Of a DNA stretch of 64,000 bases, positions 60,536-64,000 are shown in pieces. The notes beneath the pieces were generated by a model. It saw only the letters and a list, made by a program, of their open reading frames with translations, was not told where the DNA came from and did not search any database. A program made the translations under genes and the position numbers. Numbering within the stretch: position 1 is the stretch's first letter; each line of letters begins with the position of its first letter. The stretch covers positions 1,925,001-1,989,000 of the forward strand of contig NZ_JBBOXF010000001.1 of NCBI RefSeq assembly GCF_038007465.1, written 5' to 3'. The DNA is from Sporosarcina sp. FSL K6-1508 (lineage in GTDB: Bacteria; Bacillota; Bacilli; Bacillales_A; Planococcaceae).

Positions 60536-61729
60536 ATGACGGTATCAGAAAAAGTAATTGTACAAACAGAGAAATTTGGGGCGAACAACTATCATCCACT
60601 GCCAATCGTTATTTCTGAGGCACAAGGGGTTTGGGTAAAAGATCCAGAAGGCAATAAATTCATGGATATGCTTTCCGCATATTCAGCAGTAAACCAGGGG
60701 CATCGTCATCCGAAAATTATTCAGGCATTGAAAGACCAAGCTGATAAAGTAACGCTTACTTCTCGTGCATTCCATAATGACCAACTTGGTCCATGGTATG
60801 AAAAAATATGTGAACTGTCAGGCAAAGAAATGGCCCTTCCCATGAACACAGGAGCAGAAGCTGTTGAGACGGCTATTAAAGCAGCACGTCGCTGGGCATA
60901 TGATGTTAAAGGGGTAGCGGAAGGCAAAGCAGAAATCATTGGCTGTGAAGGTAACTTCCATGGTCGTACGATGACGGCTGTATCTCTATCATCAGATGCT
61001 GAATATAAACGTGGATTCGGTCCGATGCTACCGGGAATCGAACTTATTCCTTACGGAGATATTAAAGCGCTTGAAGCGGCAATCACTCCGAACACAGCTG
61101 CATTCTTGATCGAACCGATTCAAGGGGAAGCTGGAATCATCATTCCACCGGAAGGTTTCATGAAAGCTGCCTATGAACTATGCAAAAAGAATAACGTTCT
61201 ATTTATTGCGGACGAAATCCAAGCCGGCCTTTGCCGTACTGGTAAAATGTTTGCATGTGAGTGGGAAGACATGAATCCGGATATGTATATCCTAGGTAAA
61301 GCATTAGGCGGGGGCGTATTCCCGATTTCATGTGTATTGGCTGACAAGGATGTTCTTGGCGTATTCAATCCTGGATCACACGGTTCAACTTTTGGCGGAA
61401 ATCCTATGGCATGCGCAGTATCAATCGCATCTTTAGAAGTGCTGGAAGAAGAAGAATTAGCGAAAAAGTCTCTTGAACTCGGAAATTACTTTATGGAAGA
61501 GTTAAAGAAAATTGAACATCCGTCGATTAAAGAAGTACGCGGACGCGGATTGTTTATTGGTGTTGAATTGACGGAAGCCGCTCGTCCATATTGTGAAGAG
61601 TTGAAAGAGCTTGGATTACTATGTAAAGAAACACACGATACAGTGATCCGCTTTGCTCCGCCACTCATTATCACAAAAGAAGAGTTGGACTGGGCAATCG
61701 GAAAAATTAAAAAAGTTTTCGTAAATTAA
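60536..61729 (+). CDS. rocD: ornithine aminotransferase RocD
   Basis: A 397-residue PLP enzyme that moves the delta-amino group of ornithine to 2-oxoglutarate, forming glutamate semialdehyde (which cyclises to P5C). The cofactor lysine is in ILGKALGGGVFPIS, and the ADEIQAGLCRTGK and STFGGNPMAC segments are typical. AGGGGAGGG precedes the ATG. Product flows to RocA. Confidence 0.95.
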   Translation: MTVSEKVIVQTEKFGANNYHPLPIVISEAQGVWVKDPEGNKFMDMLSAYSAVNQGHRHPKIIQALKDQADKVTLTSRAFHNDQLGPWYEKICELSGKEMALPMNTGAEAVETAIKAARRWAYDVKGVAEGKAEIIGCEGNFHGRTMTAVSLSSDAEYKRGFGPMLPGIELIPYGDIKALEAAITPNTAAFLIEPIQGEAGIIIPPEGFMKAAYELCKKNNVLFIADEIQAGLCRTGKMFACEWEDMNPDMYILGKALGGGVFPISCVLADKDVLGVFNPGSHGSTFGGNPMACAVSIASLEVLEEEELAKKSLELGNYFMEELKKIEHPSIKEVRGRGLFIGVELTEAARPYCEELKELGLLCKETHDTVIRFAPPLIITKEELDWAIGKIKKVFVN

Positions 61730-61734
61730 AATAC

Positions 61735-61765
61735 TTCACAATCCAAGTGTCCGATATGTTACAAT
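61735..61765 (+). promoter_or_regulatory. candidate promoter of rocG
   Basis: TTCACA at 61735-61740 and an extended -10, TGTTACAAT (hexamer 61760-61765), with a long 19-base spacer. Confidence 0.35.
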
Positions 61766-61808
61766 ATATGCATAGAAAACATTATGAATCAAAGAGGCGA
61801 ATCATTAA

Positions 61809-63053
61809 ATGACTGAAAACCTGAATCTATTTACGTCTACACAAGCTGTCATAAAAGATGCACTTGACAAATTAGGCTACGATGAAGGAATGTATGAACT
61901 TCTAAAAGAACCACTTCGTATGGTTGAAGTACGTATTCCGATTAAAATGGACGATGGCAAAGTTAAAGTTTTCACGGGCTTCCGTGGACAACATAACGAT
62001 GCTGTTGGACCGACAAAAGGCGGCGTACGTTTTCATCCTGCAGTAACTCTTGATGAAATAAGAGCACTTTCGATGTGGATGACACTTAAAGCGGGAATTG
62101 TTGATTTACCATATGGCGGAGGTAAAGGGGGAATCATCTGTGATCCCCGTGAAATGTCGATGGGTGAACTTGAACGCTTAAGCCGCGGCTATGTTCGTGC
62201 TTTAAGCCAAGTTATGGGACCTAACAAAGACATTCCTGCACCCGACGTCTTTACAAATGCTCAAATTATGGCATGGATGATGGATGAATATAGCCGGATT
62301 GATGAATTTAATTCACCTGGTTTCATTACAGGTAAACCAATTGTTCTTGGTGGATCACAAGGCCGTGACCGCGCAACAGCAGAAGGTGTAACAATCATTA
62401 TTAATGAGGCGGCTAAACGTCGTGGAATTGATATGAAAGGTGCTCGTATCGTAATTCAAGGTTTTGGAAACGCGGGCAGTTTCTTATCCAAGTTCCTTAA
62501 TGATGCAGGCGCGAAAGTAATCGGAATTTCTGATGCTTACGGTGCGCTTCATGATCCGGATGGTCTTGATATCGATTACTTACTGGACCGTCGTGATAGC
62601 TTCGGAACAGTAACAACACTTTTCGATAACACGATTACAAATGAAGAATTGCTTGAACTTGAATGTGATATTCTTGTGCCAGCAGCAATTGAAAACCAGA
62701 TTACTGAGAAAAATGCACATAATATCAAAGCTAAAATTGTTGTTGAAGCAGCGAATGGTCCAACAACTACTGAAGGGACAAGAATTCTTTCAGAGCGTGG
62801 AATTCTTCTTGTACCAGATGTCCTTGCAAGTGCAGGCGGCGTAACAGTTTCTTACTTCGAATGGGTCCAAAACAACATGGGTTACTACTGGACTGAAGAG
62901 GAAGTACGCGAAAAAATGACGAAAAAAATGGTTGATGCATTTGATAACGTCTATACAACTGCAGAAACTCGTAATATCGACATGCGCCTAGCGGCATATA
63001 TGATTGGTGTTCGCAAAACAGCAGAAGCTTCACGATTCCGTGGTTGGGCGTAA
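61809..63053 (+). CDS. rocG: NAD-type glutamate dehydrogenase (RocG/GudB)
   Basis: A 414-residue Glu/Leu/Phe/Val dehydrogenase that deaminates glutamate to 2-oxoglutarate. The catalytic lysine is in LPYGGGKGGI, and the dinucleotide fold has GFGNAGSF. AGAGGCGAATC precedes the ATG. The place after rocA and rocD suggests RocG, but GudB is equally possible from sequence alone. Confidence 0.92.
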   Translation: MTENLNLFTSTQAVIKDALDKLGYDEGMYELLKEPLRMVEVRIPIKMDDGKVKVFTGFRGQHNDAVGPTKGGVRFHPAVTLDEIRALSMWMTLKAGIVDLPYGGGKGGIICDPREMSMGELERLSRGYVRALSQVMGPNKDIPAPDVFTNAQIMAWMMDEYSRIDEFNSPGFITGKPIVLGGSQGRDRATAEGVTIIINEAAKRRGIDMKGARIVIQGFGNAGSFLSKFLNDAGAKVIGISDAYGALHDPDGLDIDYLLDRRDSFGTVTTLFDNTITNEELLELECDILVPAAIENQITEKNAHNIKAKIVVEAANGPTTTEGTRILSERGILLVPDVLASAGGVTVSYFEWVQNNMGYYWTEEEVREKMTKKMVDAFDNVYTTAETRNIDMRLAAYMIGVRKTAEASRFRGWA

Positions 63054-63130
63054 TTAGAAAAGCGTCTGGTATCTGAAGCTTAGACACTTTATTAAATGAA
63101 AACTCATATTGTCTTATGAGTAAACAGTAA

Positions 63131-63166
63131 AAGGCATCTCCCGGTGTATACGAGAGATGCCTTTTA
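63131..63166 (-). terminator. terminator of yuzA
   Basis: AAGGCATCTC and GAGATGCCTT form a 10-bp stem between convergent rocG and yuzA. Confidence 0.75.
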
Positions 63167-63400
63167 TCCTTTTTCAGGAACTGGAACAATGACGGCATCG
63201 CGATCACGTCGATGGTCGAATAACAAGTTCAGAGTGAGTAAACCCGAAATCCCTATGACAAGGTAAATAAATCGTGCAAGCGGTTCAGCAGAGCCACCGG
63301 CGAATTGTGCAACTACATCGAAACGAAATATTCCTGCTACTCCCCAATTGAGAGCACCGATAATTGTGAGTGCCAAGGCTAATTTATGCACTTTTCCCAT
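63164..63400 (-). CDS. yuzA: DUF378 membrane protein YuzA
   Basis: A 78-residue protein with two hydrophobic helices and the DUF378 signature LTIIGALNWGVAG. The ATG follows TAGGAGGTG. In B. subtilis yuzA also neighbours the alcohol dehydrogenases yugJ and yugK. The function is unknown. Confidence 0.85.
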   Translation of the reverse strand: MGKVHKLALALTIIGALNWGVAGIFRFDVVAQFAGGSAEPLARFIYLVIGISGLLTLNLLFDHRRDRDAVIVPVPEKG

Positions 63401-63519
63401 TTAGCAACACCTCCTAAAATTACTATGCCCTAGAGATATTTATTCATACGTATGCTCTTAATATTGCAAAATGAATTGTTGTTACGGATAATAAAAAGAA
63501 TAGAAGGAGGCAAAATATA

Positions 63520-64000
63520 ATGAATGAATTTGTATTCCATAATCCAGTTAAGCTTATTTTCGGAAAAGGTCAACTTCAAAATATACCTCAAGAATTAGCG
63601 AATTACGGCAAAAAAGTGCTTGTCGTTTACGGGGGCGGCAGCATTAAGCGAAATGGGCTGTACGATGAAGTAATGACGCTTTTACATGTTAATGGTATGG
63701 AGGTGTATGAGCTTTCAGGTGTTGAACCAAATCCTCGCGTTTCAACTGCACGAAAAGGTGCAGAGATTTGTAAAGAGGAAGGTATCGACTTTATCTTAGC
63801 GGTTGGTGGCGGATCTGTTATCGACTGTGTAAAACTCATCGCATCAGCAGCAAAATACGACGGCGATGCATGGGATCTTGTCACAAAGAAAGTTTTTGCC
63901 AAAGACGCACTTCCTTTTGGTACTGTTTTGACAATAGCGGCAACAGGTTCAGAAATGAATGCGGGATCTGTTATTACTAATGAAGAGACGGAAGAAAAAT
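63520..64000 (+). CDS. iron-containing alcohol dehydrogenase (partial, runs off window)
   Basis: The first 160 residues of a butanol dehydrogenase-like enzyme of the YugJ/YugK group. It begins MNEFVFHNPVKLIFGKGQ, and contains the AVGGGSVIDCVKLIA motif for the nicotinamide cofactor and AATGSEMN. These NADPH-linked, metal-dependent enzymes reduce aldehydes. AGAAGGAGG is 7 bases before the ATG. The metal-binding histidines lie beyond the window end. Confidence 0.9.
   Translation, partial: MNEFVFHNPVKLIFGKGQLQNIPQELANYGKKVLVVYGGGSIKRNGLYDEVMTLLHVNGMEVYELSGVEPNPRVSTARKGAEICKEEGIDFILAVGGGSVIDCVKLIASAAKYDGDAWDLVTKKVFAKDALPFGTVLTIAATGSEMNAGSVITNEETEEK

Overview
The window reads as a chromosomal segment of a Gram-positive, endospore-forming member of the Bacillales, most likely Planococcaceae and close to Sporosarcina. 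This is inferred from protein content, AAGGAGG-type ribosome binding sites, frequent TTG/GTG starts, the sporulation gene yunB, and a gene order that follows the yus-suf-yun-yut-yum-yui-mrp-yuf-yug block of Bacillus subtilis. No rRNA, tRNA, CRISPR array, prophage or complete insertion sequence was seen.

Layout. 1-2200: yusI, gcvH, yusF, yusE. 2170-6410: a SAM-I riboswitch, then the methionine importer metN-metP-metQ with a second metQ; two nested dispersed repeats sit between riboswitch and metN. 6516-7742: a dicarboxylate/amino acid:cation symporter. 7900-13211: the iron-sulfur assembly operon sufC-D-S-U-B. 13825-17710: yunF, yunE, yunD, yunB. 17771-19662: a lysine riboswitch and an NhaC-type transporter. 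19738-24700: branched-chain amino acid ABC importer livK-H-M-G-F. 24808-34140: lipA, yutD, yutE, yutF, yuzB, two type II NADH dehydrogenase-like genes (yutJ with a Rex-type operator, and yumB), yuzD, a NifU-like and a HesB/IscA-like gene, a NUDIX gene, yuiB and yuiD. 34303-35612: a gene-free stretch made of a 424-bp tandem array of hairpin modules. 35736-43726: pepA, a Gly/Tyr/Pro-rich small protein, and the seven-gene Mrp antiporter operon on the minus strand behind a leader with its own intrinsic terminator. 43831-52161: yufK, a class A penicillin-binding protein, an MFS exporter, a cyclophilin, patB, a DUF1871 gene and a neurotransmitter-type sodium symporter, with several copies of a second dispersed repeat. 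52235-56840: the most unusual part, a truncated ECF sigma N-terminus followed by two tandem paralogues of about 720 residues, each joining an ECF-sigma-like region to one membrane helix and a large extracytoplasmic domain. 56870-63053: yugI and an arginine/ornithine catabolic cluster (a divergent RocR-like regulator with a degenerate ATPase core, rocA, rocD, rocG). 63131-64000: yuzA and the start of an iron-containing alcohol dehydrogenase.

How it fits together. Iron-sulfur supply (Suf, NifU-like, HesB-like) sits near an enzyme that needs it (LipA), and LipA serves GcvH through lipoylation. Amino-acid uptake is under two riboswitches (methionine, lysine) and possibly CodY (liv). RocA, RocD and RocG channel ornithine and proline carbon to 2-oxoglutarate. 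Mrp and the second NADH dehydrogenases belong to respiration and ion homeostasis.

Most novel: the membrane-tethered sigma-like pair. Also worth checking: the RocR homologue lacking the sigma-54 contact loop, a MITE-like insertion in the met leader, the 424-bp array, repeats that begin exactly at stop codons, and the Mrp leader terminator.
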